Below are positions 23,781-31,559 of a DNA stretch of 46,917 nucleotides, piece after piece (position 1 is the first letter of the stretch; the number at the start of each line of letters is the position of its first letter). The position numbers and the translations under genes were made by a program. The notes under the pieces were generated by a model. That model saw only the letters and a list, made by a program, of their open reading frames with translations. It ran no database searches and was not told the DNA's origin. The stretch is from a virus. Location of the stretch: positions 1 to 46,917 of IMG/VR virus record IMGVR_UViG_3300020021_000001; one strand, 5' to 3'.

Positions 23781-25234
23781 GATTGATTTTATGCATTGTC
23801 AGTTGCCACGCGCTGGCGGCAAGGCGTCAGGCGATTCGCGAAACTTGGCTGCCTCTGGTGCCTCGGGAAATGGATTGCAAATTCTTTCTCGGGCGCGGGC
23901 AGCATGCGACACTTCAGCCGGATGAAATCGTGCTCGATGTAGATGACTCCTACCGCGGACTGCCGGCAAAGACGAAAGCAATCGCACGCTGGGCTCTGGC
24001 GCATGGGTATAGCTATCTCTGCAAATGTGATGATGACGTTTACGTGCAACCGGACAGGCTTCTGGCTTCAGAATTTGCCAAGTTGGGTAACTACGTTGGA
24101 CGGAAACGCGGGCCATCGGGCGGACAGTCGGCGCCGTATGCTTCAGGATTCTGCTACTGGCTGTCGAACTTCGCCATGAAAGCTTTGATTGACGCACCGC
24201 TGACGGACGATCCGGCAGAAGATCGCTGGGTGGGAAACAGTCTTCTCGCCGCGGGAATAGAGTGCGCGGCTGATTATCGTTACGTGGTCATCAATTCAAC
24301 CCGCTGTGCTGTGTCTCATACCGAAGGGCCGCGAAAAGGAAACACAGTTATTTCAGCTTGCGAATTCAATCCCGAGAAGATGAGGCAGACGCATAAAGAA
24401 TGGCTAACTCTGACCTCCGGCGATGATTGTCTTTTACCGGACGGCCCGTTCGCAAAAGTCTGCGTGCTGGTGAAAACCTTTCTGCGCGACGGCTACTTAC
24501 TGCGCACGATCGAAGGCCTGCAGAAGAATCTACCGAGCGCGAAGATTGTCATTGTTGATGACGGGCGGGAATCGAATTTCAAAATCTCCTGGTATGCGAA
24601 ACTTCGTCGCCTTGGACACATTTGCCGATGGATGCCGTTTGATTCCGGATTTGGGGCAAAAGCGAATGACGGAGTACGAGCCTGTGACCGGCCTTATGTT
24701 TTGATTGCGTCAGACGATTTCAACTTCGAAGATTCGGCGGCGGCGGAAGGCGTGCTGAAGATGGTAGAAATTTTGGATCAAGATCCGCAGATAGCGGTTG
24801 CCTCAGGACGAGTAAACGGCAATCCCTATGAAGCGACTCTCGAACTCAAGGGCTCGGAATGCATCGAGCGCAAAGGCGTCTACCAAGACCAGTACGGGCG
24901 CGGCGTCGTCCACAATTCCCGCTATTATGTCACCGATCTGACCGTGAATTATTCTCTCATCCGGCGGGAAGTCTTCAATGAAATCAAGTGGGACGAAGAC
25001 GTAAAGATTGGCGGCGGCGAGCATGGAGCGTTCTATATCGACCTGAAGCGGGCAGGCTTTAAAGTCGCTTGGGTCGAAGGCGTGAACATCAACGAACTTC
25101 ACGGTACGACCGACTGGTCAAGCGTGGAGTATCACAAGTACAGAGCGCGGGCTCGCCAGCCGGGAAGAATCTGCCTGAAACGCCGTGGCATAGATCGCTA
25201 TCACCTTATGGGGGGAGAAGTTGAACTCACCTAA
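23777..25234 (+). CDS. Two-domain glycosyltransferase: GT31-like plus GT2/GT7-like
   Basis: 485 residues from GTG 23777. Residues 1-220 carry the hallmarks of beta-1,3-galactosyltransferase family GT31: RRQAIRETW (16-24), FFLGRG, VDDSYRGLPAKTKA, the metal-binding CDDDVYV with Asp85-87, a YASGFCYWLS segment and E148-D149. Residues about 226-470 are a second GT-A-like domain with IVIVDDG, ASDDFNFED, an internal RREVFNEIKWDEDVKIGGGE and HGAFYID. A GT31 domain followed by a second GT domain recalls the layout of chondroitin synthases. The enzyme could modify tail fibres or the host surface; the donor is unknown. Coupled to a fibre gene. Confidence 0.82.
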   Translation: MRLILCIVSCHALAARRQAIRETWLPLVPREMDCKFFLGRGQHATLQPDEIVLDVDDSYRGLPAKTKAIARWALAHGYSYLCKCDDDVYVQPDRLLASEFAKLGNYVGRKRGPSGGQSAPYASGFCYWLSNFAMKALIDAPLTDDPAEDRWVGNSLLAAGIECAADYRYVVINSTRCAVSHTEGPRKGNTVISACEFNPEKMRQTHKEWLTLTSGDDCLLPDGPFAKVCVLVKTFLRDGYLLRTIEGLQKNLPSAKIVIVDDGRESNFKISWYAKLRRLGHICRWMPFDSGFGAKANDGVRACDRPYVLIASDDFNFEDSAAAEGVLKMVEILDQDPQIAVASGRVNGNPYEATLELKGSECIERKGVYQDQYGRGVVHNSRYYVTDLTVNYSLIRREVFNEIKWDEDVKIGGGEHGAFYIDLKRAGFKVAWVEGVNINELHGTTDWSSVEYHKYRARARQPGRICLKRRGIDRYHLMGGEVELT

Positions 25235-25883
25235 GCTCCTCGTCGCCATCGTCTCCTGTGCCCGCGACCGCGACACCCACGAAGCAGTCCGGCAGACCTG
25301 GGCGACAAACCGTCAAGGCCTGGCAGACTACAAATTCTTTATGGGCAAAGGCGCGGCCACGGATGACGAAGTTAGTCTCGGCTGTGATGATTCTTATTAC
25401 GGGCTGACCGATAAAGCTCTGGCAACGTTCGAGTGGGCGCTTGAAAGAGGCTACACCCACGTCATGCATGTCGGACGGGATACTTATGTGGACGTGCCGA
25501 AACTCTACCATGCCGGACTCTGGCAAGCTGACGAGCGCCTGATTCACTACGCTGGGAACGGTGGAGGAACGCATGGCTGGCAAGGCGGATTTTGCAGTTC
25601 GCTGCCAGACGATAAGGGCCGCTGGAATTACGCATCCGGGGGAGCAGGATCCTGGCTGACAGCGCATGCCATGCGGATAATTATTGATTCTCCAATCCGG
25701 CACGAAGCTGACGATTTAATGTTTGGCTGGGCTCTCGGCTCAGTAGGAATTTATCTGTTTGACGATCCGCGATTTGCCAAGCATGGCAGTCGTTTAGTTG
25801 GAGAACAGTTCTCTCTGCATCTCTCGCGCGGACCGGGCAACTACGATCCGCAGTGGATGTACGACGCGCACGCCAATTCCTGA
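25221..25883 (+). CDS. GT31-like glycosyltransferase paralogue with degenerate DDD motif
   Basis: 220 residues from TTG 25221, which overlaps the end of the preceding gene and follows GGGGGGAGAAG. It is a clear paralogue of the N-terminal domain of that gene: EAVRQTWA, FFMGKG, CDDSYYGLTDKALATFEWAL, then VGRDTYV where the neighbour has CDDDVYV, a GAGSWLTAHAMR segment and ADDLMFGWAL. Two of the three metal-coordinating Asp are replaced (Gly85-Arg86-Asp87), so it may be inactive, use a different donor, or act as a partner, as chondroitin polymerising factor does for its synthase. Confidence 0.78.
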   Translation: MNSPKLLVAIVSCARDRDTHEAVRQTWATNRQGLADYKFFMGKGAATDDEVSLGCDDSYYGLTDKALATFEWALERGYTHVMHVGRDTYVDVPKLYHAGLWQADERLIHYAGNGGGTHGWQGGFCSSLPDDKGRWNYASGGAGSWLTAHAMRIIIDSPIRHEADDLMFGWALGSVGIYLFDDPRFAKHGSRLVGEQFSLHLSRGPGNYDPQWMYDAHANS

Positions 25884-25918
25884 AAAATCTTGCGGTTATG
25901 GGCAGTTTCAGATAGTTA
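25883..25918 (+). promoter_or_regulatory. Repeated phage promoter-like element, copy B
   Basis: TTGCG (25890-25894), eight variable bases and CAGTTTCAGATAGTTA (25903-25918), with the upstream 11 bases AAAAATCTTGC identical to copy A. It lies in the only gap between the tail/glycosyltransferase block and the membrane/lysis block, 47 bases before ATG 25966. Confidence 0.75.
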
Positions 25919-25965
25919 CAGCAGGCGTGTGTCAATGGTTCGCAAGACTCTGAGGGGAGGCAACC

Positions 25966-26139
25966 ATGGAGGCTTCGTTTCATTTGATCCTGATCGTTCT
26001 AGCTTGCGTGCTGTTTTTTCTGGCCGGAGTTGGTGATTTCTTTGGCCGCGGTGAACCGCATACCCCCTGGCCATGGTCGGGCAGGCTCATCGCTTGGGGC
26101 CTGTGTTTCTGGGCTCTCAGCACCATCGTCAAAATTTAG
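25966..26139 (+). CDS. Small membrane protein, holin candidate
   Basis: 57 residues. Strong hydrophobic helix at 6-22 (LILIVLACVLFFLAGVG), a short Pro/Trp loop (PHTPWPWSG), and a second helix about 40-55. First gene after promoter copy B and followed by two more membrane proteins, the arrangement of a lysis cassette. The ribosome site is GAGGGGAGG upstream. Could be a holin or pinholin; function unproven. Confidence 0.6.
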   Translation: MEASFHLILIVLACVLFFLAGVGDFFGRGEPHTPWPWSGRLIAWGLCFWALSTIVKI

Positions 26140-26154
26140 GGAGGCACTTCTGAA

Positions 26155-26517
26155 GTGGTGCCTCCGGATCAGTCCGTAGTGAGTGCTTGGGTGGCCCTGT
26201 TCACCCCGATAAGCGTAGCCATACTGACCACGATTCAGTTGATCGCAGCCGTTCGGAACAAGAGACAAGTGGAAGAATCCAACAGGAAACTGGATGCGAA
26301 CAACAGGAAACTGGAGGCCGTTCATGTGCTGGTCAACAGCGATCATGGTCTCGCATTGCGGCAGGTAGCCGTGGCCCTAGAACGAATTGCCGGGATGACC
26401 AATGCGGACAAGGACGAAGCCAACGCAGTCGATGCGAGGAAATTGTCTGACGATCACGACCGCAAGCAGAGAGAAGTGGACCAATCTCGCGAGGCTGAAA
26501 AAGAGGCTTTAACGTGA
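26155..26517 (+). CDS. Membrane protein with coiled coil, lysis-module candidate
   Basis: 120 residues from GTG 26155 (GTG 26158 also possible). N-terminal membrane helix (about 11-30, AWVALFTPISVAILTTIQL) followed by a basic-acidic coiled coil with repeated NRKL units (about 36-52), VHVLVNSDHGLALRQ and a highly charged C-terminus. Single-helix proteins with periplasmic coiled coils in lysis cassettes are often inner-membrane spanins, but no partner pairing is provable here. Confidence 0.6.
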   Translation: MVPPDQSVVSAWVALFTPISVAILTTIQLIAAVRNKRQVEESNRKLDANNRKLEAVHVLVNSDHGLALRQVAVALERIAGMTNADKDEANAVDARKLSDDHDRKQREVDQSREAEKEALT

Positions 26518-26858
26518 GCACTCTTTTGACGAACTGGAAAACGACCCTGACCGGCCTGGTTGCGTTGCTTCTGAACGTGCCTGTCTTCGTGACTGCGCTT
26601 TACGCTTGGGGAAAACACGAGCCGGTTGATTGGCGCAACGTGCTGGTTACAACCGCGATTACGGTCATTGGTGCCGGACTGCTGGCTGCCAAAGATTCGA
26701 CCACTCATTCCACAGCTGCTCAGGTGGAAGTTTCGACAGAGAAAGCAGTCGCGGCAGAAGTTCCTGCCCCAATGAATCTTCCCGCGCGCGCCGCCTCATT
26801 CCTTCCACTTGAGAAAGCGCCACGTCCAATCCTGCTTCCAGAGGAGCCTAAAAAATGA
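26514..26858 (+). CDS. Holin-like membrane protein
   Basis: 114 residues. Starts NWKTTLTGLVALLLNVPVF, a pattern seen in small phage holins, with a second helix (VLVTTAITVIGAGLLAAKD) ending in the AKD motif, then a Pro/Ala/Glu-rich cytoplasmic tail. Two transmembrane helices with a polar turn (GKHEPVDWRN). ATGA overlap with the neighbours on both sides. Confidence 0.7.
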   Translation: MSTLLTNWKTTLTGLVALLLNVPVFVTALYAWGKHEPVDWRNVLVTTAITVIGAGLLAAKDSTTHSTAAQVEVSTEKAVAAEVPAPMNLPARAASFLPLEKAPRPILLPEEPKK

Positions 26859-27361
26859 AGCTTACAACGCTGCTGCTGTTTCTCGTGCTGACGGTCGGAT
26901 GCATCCATAAATCAGGAACAGTTTCGCCCATGGAAAGAGCTACTACTGACAACGCTCTATTCGCCCAGGTCGATAACTCCGTCGAACAAGGCGCCGAAGC
27001 TGTAGTTACAAGCGGGCTCGTCTCTGCCGAAACCATGAAGCCTGTAATCGCATGGACCGGCCAGATTGCCAGCATTCACGAGCAAATCACCGCCATTCTG
27101 GCAAAGGGCACAGTCCTGAGCGCGGGCGACTACACGACCATCCAAAGCCTACTCGCCCAGATCCAGACTTCGGGAACGGCGCTGATCAACTCCGGCGCTC
27201 TGGGCGTAAAGAATCCTAAATCCCAGCAGACCATCGCCGCCGATATTCAGGCGCTTCTGAATCTGGCGTCCGCGATCCTGTCTGACCTCAGCGCACTGCA
27301 ATCCAACCCGGCGCAGTCTCAATATCCGCTTGCGCCCGCCTTGAATGGAGGCACACGTTGA
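26855..27361 (+). CDS. Lipoprotein, possible outer-membrane spanin
   Basis: 168 residues. Residues 1-16 form a lipoprotein signal with lipobox LTVGC (Cys16). The rest is helical with Gln/Ala/Ser-rich segments and a C-terminal Pro-rich end. Located directly after the holin-like gene. Outer-membrane spanins are lipoproteins, though usually shorter; a lysogenic-conversion or superinfection-exclusion lipoprotein is also possible. Confidence 0.6.
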   Translation: MKLTTLLLFLVLTVGCIHKSGTVSPMERATTDNALFAQVDNSVEQGAEAVVTSGLVSAETMKPVIAWTGQIASIHEQITAILAKGTVLSAGDYTTIQSLLAQIQTSGTALINSGALGVKNPKSQQTIAADIQALLNLASAILSDLSALQSNPAQSQYPLAPALNGGTR

Positions 27362-27591
27362 CCATCGCAGCGTTAATTGAAGCCCTTATCACCGGCGGCC
27401 CGGTCATTGTGGATTTCTTCATCAAAATTGAATCGCTGATGAATCTCAGCCCGGATGACAAGCAGAACATTGCCAATGCCATTGCCGCGGCGAACATGAC
27501 CGATCAGGACACCATCAACAAAGTGGGCGCATGGATGGCAGCCCACGGTTTTGTGCCTCAGGTCAAATTCATTCCGAAGGTGACAGCATGA
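27358..27591 (+). CDS. Small helical phage protein
   Basis: 77 residues from TTG 27358, which overlaps the lipoprotein stop (TTGA). An N-terminal hydrophobic helix (ALIEALITGGPVIVDFFI) is followed by an Asn/Ala-rich helical part (PDDKQNIANAIAAANMTD) and a beta tail. No family recognised. Its stop overlaps the start of the FnIII protein. Confidence 0.55.
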   Translation: MTIAALIEALITGGPVIVDFFIKIESLMNLSPDDKQNIANAIAAANMTDQDTINKVGAWMAAHGFVPQVKFIPKVTA

Positions 27592-28196
27592 AAATATTCA
27601 AGGCTTTACTGATTGCGATCCTTCTGACGGGCGCGGCCGCGGCGCAAACTCATCAGGTGAATCTCTCCTGGGTAAATGGAACCCAAAGCCCAGCTTGCAC
27701 AGTTGCTACAACCACGAATCTGTATCGTGCGACGACAGCGGGCGGCGAAGGCTCGACGCCCTACAAAACGGGCATTTCCGGAATTACCTTCACTGACTCG
27801 ACGGTGACCGATGGTACGACGTACTTCTATCAGGCCACCAACGTCTGCTCGAGCGACACAGCCACGCCCGAGAGTGTGAAGACTTCAGAGATTACAGCTG
27901 TGATTCCGCCAGCGCAGCAAAAAGGCCCTCCCCCCGCGCCCGGCAACTTCACAGGAACAGTTACAACTCTAGGCGCGTCTCTCAATTGGAATCCGGTGCC
28001 TGGCGTGAATTCTTACGATGTTTTCAAAACGGGTCCAGCGCAGGGACGGTGGCATTTCTTAGCCACAGCCACGACGCCAAGCTATTTCGATACCACTGCG
28101 AAGGCGAAGGGCGGCAGTTACAGCTACTTCGTGGCGTCATTTGATGGGACGAGCGACGGAACGCCGTCAATCCCGGTGACATTGAAACGTCCATGA
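27588..28196 (+). CDS. Secreted protein with two fibronectin type III-like domains
   Basis: 202 residues from ATG 27588, inside the overlap with the preceding stop. Signal peptide at 1-19 ending AAAAQ. Two Ig-like beta domains follow: the first with VNLSWVNGT, NLYRATTAGG and GTTYFYQATNVC, the second with SLNWNPVPGVNSYDVF and YSYFVASFDG, each matching the FnIII W, Y and Y pattern. A Pro-rich linker (PPAQQKGPPPAPG) joins them. It could be a surface-attached or virion-exposed binding protein; no enzyme domain is present. Confidence 0.75.
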   Translation: MKIFKALLIAILLTGAAAAQTHQVNLSWVNGTQSPACTVATTTNLYRATTAGGEGSTPYKTGISGITFTDSTVTDGTTYFYQATNVCSSDTATPESVKTSEITAVIPPAQQKGPPPAPGNFTGTVTTLGASLNWNPVPGVNSYDVFKTGPAQGRWHFLATATTPSYFDTTAKAKGGSYSYFVASFDGTSDGTPSIPVTLKRP

Positions 28197-28906
28197 CGCA
28201 GGCTACAGACGAGATCGAGCGAGCGATTGATGACGCTTTCCTGTTCGATCAGATGGGAATCGCGCATACCAATCTACATCTCTATCCGTCGAGCCCGAGC
28301 GAAGGGCTGTCAGGATGGAACCAGCCGGGGAATGTGGGCAATACGGGCGGCGCCAGTCCAAAACCTCACGGTACCAGCACCTGGACGCCGGGCGCAATCG
28401 TCACGGCCAGACCGGTGATCCCTTACGACAATTTTTATTTCGTCAAAGACTTGCCCGTTCCGGCCGTTGCTCCTACGCGCTTCGTGAGTATCCGCCAGCA
28501 TTCAATCGCAAACCTTGCCGGCTGGCAGGCGCTTGAATTTGAACACGAACTGCACTGGTCGAGCTTCGTTTACAACATGGCTTGGCAATTCGATCAGGCA
28601 AACAAGCGAGTCGGCTACTTCAATTACAACATCAGCGATTGGGAATATACCAAGATCCCGATGCCCGTGCTCTCAAATCTGGTCACCGTCGCCGAGTTCG
28701 CAATCGACACCGCGGCTCGTACCTGCACCCACGTCGCTCTGACAATCTGCGGCGCACAGTACACGCGGTATCCGGTGAACATTACCCAGCCGGCGACGCC
28801 AAAACAGACGCCGAACAAGCTGACGATCGCTGAGCAAATGGATCCAAACGGAGTGCCAGTTCCAATTTCAATGACCATCGGCCAGTGTGATCTGAGAATT
28901 ATTTAG
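28193..28906 (+). CDS. Beta-rich protein, lectin-like candidate
   Basis: 237 residues, overlapping the FnIII gene. Mostly beta-strand with several Trp (ALEFEHELHWSSFVYNMAWQF, SDWEYTKIPM), a layout that could fit a concanavalin-A-like jelly roll, but I cannot confirm it. Acidic and aromatic residues cluster at 115-150. The N-terminus is helical. No signal peptide. Probably a structural or carbohydrate-binding partner of the neighbouring beta-propeller protein. Confidence 0.5.
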   Translation: MTQATDEIERAIDDAFLFDQMGIAHTNLHLYPSSPSEGLSGWNQPGNVGNTGGASPKPHGTSTWTPGAIVTARPVIPYDNFYFVKDLPVPAVAPTRFVSIRQHSIANLAGWQALEFEHELHWSSFVYNMAWQFDQANKRVGYFNYNISDWEYTKIPMPVLSNLVTVAEFAIDTAARTCTHVALTICGAQYTRYPVNITQPATPKQTPNKLTIAEQMDPNGVPVPISMTIGQCDLRII

Positions 28907-28914
28907 GAGAAAAA

Positions 28915-30171
28915 ATGACTTTCGCCGCCCGGACAGACTTCGATTCCATCCCAATCTCCAAAGTTCCGCCCATTCCGACCATTGGCACCAGCGCAATGGA
29001 TCCTGATTTCAAAGCAGAGATCCTTCGCGTGACCGGGCCGGGCTTCAATCCGCAGCATCCAGACTTCGCTTATGGGGCAGGAATCGGCGGAAGTGCAGAT
29101 ATGAACGTCTGGAATAAAGCTTCCACAAAGTTTGTGTTTGAAGATCAGGGCAACCGAGTGTTCATCATGGGCTTCGATCCGGTGAACTTCAAAACGTTCC
29201 CTCTTTTTCCGGGAGTCTTCCCGCAAGGCACCTTTGGCATCCCTGGCGGCGGGCGCGGAATCTTTGCCAAGACTGGCGACGTATTCTTTGAGTTCGATGG
29301 CCAGAAAATCAACAAGTACGACTTTAGCTTGAGTCCAATCGTTCCGCCGGCCGCCCAAGTGGTCTACGACTTTGCCCCGGTCATGCAGGGATATATACCT
29401 ACCGCCTGGCAATCAATCGGCGGCGCCTCGGCGGACTCGCAAACCTTCGCTATTGCGCTCTCTAACGCAGGCGGGCAGGGTTCAGGCACGACGATCATGA
29501 TCTACCGGGTCGGAAAGGGCTGGCGAAGATTCGAGACGCATACAGGAATCGTCACCGGCCAGTGGGGCACGATCGGCAAGATGGTCACGAAAGATCACTT
29601 CACCATCCACAACATCAAGCTGTCGCCGGGCGGAGACTATCTGGTCATTGCGGTCGGCATCGTTGACGACGCGCTGGCAAAGAACAAACATTTCTGGAAT
29701 ATCGAAACGCTTGAACTGACTGAAGCGGCCAATTTCACCGCCGGGCACTTCACCGAAGGCTACTCCCATTGGGTGAATAACGGAGGCGTGCCGTTCGGAC
29801 AGTACTCTTCACGGCTTTTCACCGCGCCCACTGCGCCAGTGAACCTCATCAAGCCCATGCCCAAGGTCAAGATCATTCCTCGGCTCGATTCCCATCTTTC
29901 TTGGAACAATGTGGGCCCGGCAGACGAAGCACCATTCTTCGCCACGACGACAAGCACGAATACGACCTGGCAGACCTGGCAGCATGAAGTCTTGGGCTTT
30001 CAGGGAGGAAAGGTTTACCGCTTCTGCCACACCTTCAACACGGGCAGTTCGCCGCTATTCTCGACTGCGAATGCAATTGGATGTGTCTCGCAGGACGGCA
30101 AGTTCATGCTGTTCAGTTCTGACTGGCAGGCGCAAACGAAGGGCGACGTGTTCATTGTCGCGCTCAAGTAA
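28915..30171 (+). CDS. Beta-propeller-like protein
   Basis: 418 residues with a good AGGAG site. It contains repeated four-strand blade-like segments: HNIKLSPGGDYLVIAVG, HLSWNN, CHTFNTGSSPLFSTANAIGC then VSQDGKFMLFSSDW. The S-x-DG-K and S-P-GG-D turns are typical of TolB-like/oligogalacturonate-lyase-type propellers. No signal peptide. In a phage it may be a tail-associated carbohydrate-binding or depolymerising protein; the active residues are not identifiable by eye. The stop abuts the HTH gene. Confidence 0.6.
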   Translation: MTFAARTDFDSIPISKVPPIPTIGTSAMDPDFKAEILRVTGPGFNPQHPDFAYGAGIGGSADMNVWNKASTKFVFEDQGNRVFIMGFDPVNFKTFPLFPGVFPQGTFGIPGGGRGIFAKTGDVFFEFDGQKINKYDFSLSPIVPPAAQVVYDFAPVMQGYIPTAWQSIGGASADSQTFAIALSNAGGQGSGTTIMIYRVGKGWRRFETHTGIVTGQWGTIGKMVTKDHFTIHNIKLSPGGDYLVIAVGIVDDALAKNKHFWNIETLELTEAANFTAGHFTEGYSHWVNNGGVPFGQYSSRLFTAPTAPVNLIKPMPKVKIIPRLDSHLSWNNVGPADEAPFFATTTSTNTTWQTWQHEVLGFQGGKVYRFCHTFNTGSSPLFSTANAIGCVSQDGKFMLFSSDWQAQTKGDVFIVALK

Positions 30172-30471
30172 ATGAAGAAAGGCCAATCCTTTCGCAGTTA
30201 TCGGCTTCCCGTTGAGAATCGGGAGTTCACTGCCCACCAGCGCAATATCGCCCGTCTGATGGCAACTGGAGTATCTAACATTGAGATAGCCAAACATTTC
30301 GGCGTGACCTACTGCTGCATCAAGAACACGATCAAGAGAATCAACGATAAGTCGGGAATGTCGTCACGTCTCGAGTTTGCCATGTGGTACTGGCATCACT
30401 TCCCGGAAGAACTGGAATTGAAGCGCACGGCGGAAACGGTGTTGCGTACTGAGGCAGTTTCAGATAGTTAA
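30172..30471 (+). CDS. LuxR/NarL-type helix-turn-helix regulator
   Basis: 99 residues beginning directly after the propeller stop. Residues about 18-75 match a GerE/LuxR HTH: FTAHQRNIARLMATGVSNIE, then EIAKHFGV, a recognition helix around IKNTIKRINDKSGM and SRLEFAMW. There is no receiver or ligand-binding domain, so it would act as a stand-alone DNA binder. The last five codons lie inside promoter copy C, so the gene's own 3' end contains the promoter of the next block. Could be the late-gene activator; that is inference. Confidence 0.75.
   Translation: MKKGQSFRSYRLPVENREFTAHQRNIARLMATGVSNIEIAKHFGVTYCCIKNTIKRINDKSGMSSRLEFAMWYWHHFPEELELKRTAETVLRTEAVSDS
30442..30470 (+). promoter_or_regulatory. 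Repeated phage promoter-like element, copy C
   Basis: TTGCG (30442-30446), eight variable bases and CAGTTTCAGATAGTTA (30455-30470), overlapping the last codons and stop of the HTH gene, 24 bases before ATG 30495. The 16-base right part is identical in all three copies. Confidence 0.7.
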
Positions 30472-30494
30472 GCTTTGCTTCTGGAGGTAAACGG

Positions 30495-30695
30495 ATGTCG
30501 CAAGATTTGGCCGGACTCTCGATCTCTCTTCGGATCGATCCAGATCAGTTCAACGTGATCAACCGGAAGTTGGATCTCATTATCAAGGCACTGGCCACAC
30601 TCGCGGAAACCGGCAATCTTTCGGCTGTTACTGCAAGCCTGAAGGCATCCGGCGACGCCCTGGCGGCCGCTGTCGCGCAAGATCAACCGAAGTAG
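30495..30695 (+). CDS. Small coiled-coil protein, paralogue 1
   Basis: 66 residues with a CTGGAGG site. MSQDL start and a C-terminal SLKASGDALAAAVAQDQP that strongly resembles the end of the gene at 31188-31433 (SLKASSDALGAAIVQDTP). The middle is helical with hydrophobic heptads. It is separated from its paralogue only by an HNH gene. Function unknown; promoter copy C sits 24 bases upstream. Confidence 0.65.
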   Translation: MSQDLAGLSISLRIDPDQFNVINRKLDLIIKALATLAETGNLSAVTASLKASGDALAAAVAQDQPK

Positions 30696-30699
30696 TCAC

Positions 30700-31164
30700 A
30701 TGGCAAGCCACGGCGATACGAGACTGCCGCTCCGCTTTTGGAACAAAGTCGAAGTGCGTCAGGCTAGCCAGTTAGTAGCAACGCCTTGCTGGGTGTGGGT
30801 TGCTTACGTAATGCCGAAACAAGGCTATGGGATGTTCAGGTGGGATCTAAAAACCTGCTTGGCTCATCGCGTAGCTTACCAAACATTAGTAGGCCAAATC
30901 CCGAAAGGGCTAGAGCCGGATCATTTGTGCAGAGTACGAACGTGCACCAATCCTGACCACATGGAACTGGTGACCCGGCAGGTCAACGTCCTCAGAGGAG
31001 AAGCCAGCGCGGCGAAGTTTGCCAGACGAACTGTTTGCGGCAAAGGCCATCCACTGAGCGGAACGAACCTAATACCGTGCCGATTGAAGCACGGCCTACG
31101 AAAATGCCGCACATGTTACAACGCGTGGCAAAGTGAACGGCAGAAGTTAAAAAACGCAGCCTAG
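30700..31164 (+). CDS. HNH homing endonuclease
   Basis: 154 residues. Shows the free-standing phage HNH layout: RFWNKV, CWVWV, GYGMFRW, AHRVAYQTLVGQIPKGL, then DHLCRVRTCTNPDHMELVT carrying the His and Asn active-site residues. A second finger-like region (CGKGHPL...CRTCYNAW) closes the protein. It lies between two paralogous small genes, either as an intruder or as the agent that caused their duplication. Confidence 0.85.
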   Translation: MASHGDTRLPLRFWNKVEVRQASQLVATPCWVWVAYVMPKQGYGMFRWDLKTCLAHRVAYQTLVGQIPKGLEPDHLCRVRTCTNPDHMELVTRQVNVLRGEASAAKFARRTVCGKGHPLSGTNLIPCRLKHGLRKCRTCYNAWQSERQKLKNAA

Positions 31165-31187
31165 AAACCCCGAAAAGGAGAACTAAC

Positions 31188-31433
31188 GTGAGCCAAGAAT
31201 TTGATGCCCTAGTAGCCCAAGCCGCCGCCAATACCGATGCAGAAGCCGCAGCGGTGACCCTCCTTAACTCCCTGGCAGCCTTGCTGCTTGCCAACCCGAC
31301 CGCAGCCCAAGTCAACGCGCTGGGTGTCAGCCTGAAAGCCTCTTCGGACGCCCTCGGCGCCGCGATTGTTCAGGACACTCCCGCCGATCCGAACGCGCCG
31401 CCCGCTGCCACTCCGCAAGCGAAACGCGGCTAA
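31188..31433 (+). CDS. Small coiled-coil protein, paralogue 2
   Basis: 81 residues from GTG 31188 with an AAAGGAG site. It shares an MSQ[DE] start and the SLKASxDALxAAI segment with the gene at 30495-30695, then adds a Pro/Ala-rich tail. It ends just before the strong terminator at 31455-31486. Confidence 0.65.
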   Translation: MSQEFDALVAQAAANTDAEAAAVTLLNSLAALLLANPTAAQVNALGVSLKASSDALGAAIVQDTPADPNAPPAATPQAKRG

Positions 31434-31454
31434 GTCTACCCCGCTGCACTCCGA

Positions 31455-31486
31455 GGCCACTCCCTTTGCACGGGGTGGCCTTTTTT
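31455..31486 (+). terminator. Rho-independent terminator
   Basis: GGCCACTCC (31455-31463) pairs with GGGGTGGCC (31472-31480), with one G-U pair and an 8-base loop, followed directly by TTTTTT. It ends the block started by promoter copy C, probably together with the upstream late genes. Confidence 0.9.
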
Positions 31487-31559
31487 CATGGGTAACCACA
31501 GCTTTGGGTACGGAAGGTACCTATCAGGGAGTCGGGCCACGCGCTAAGATTCAGGCATT

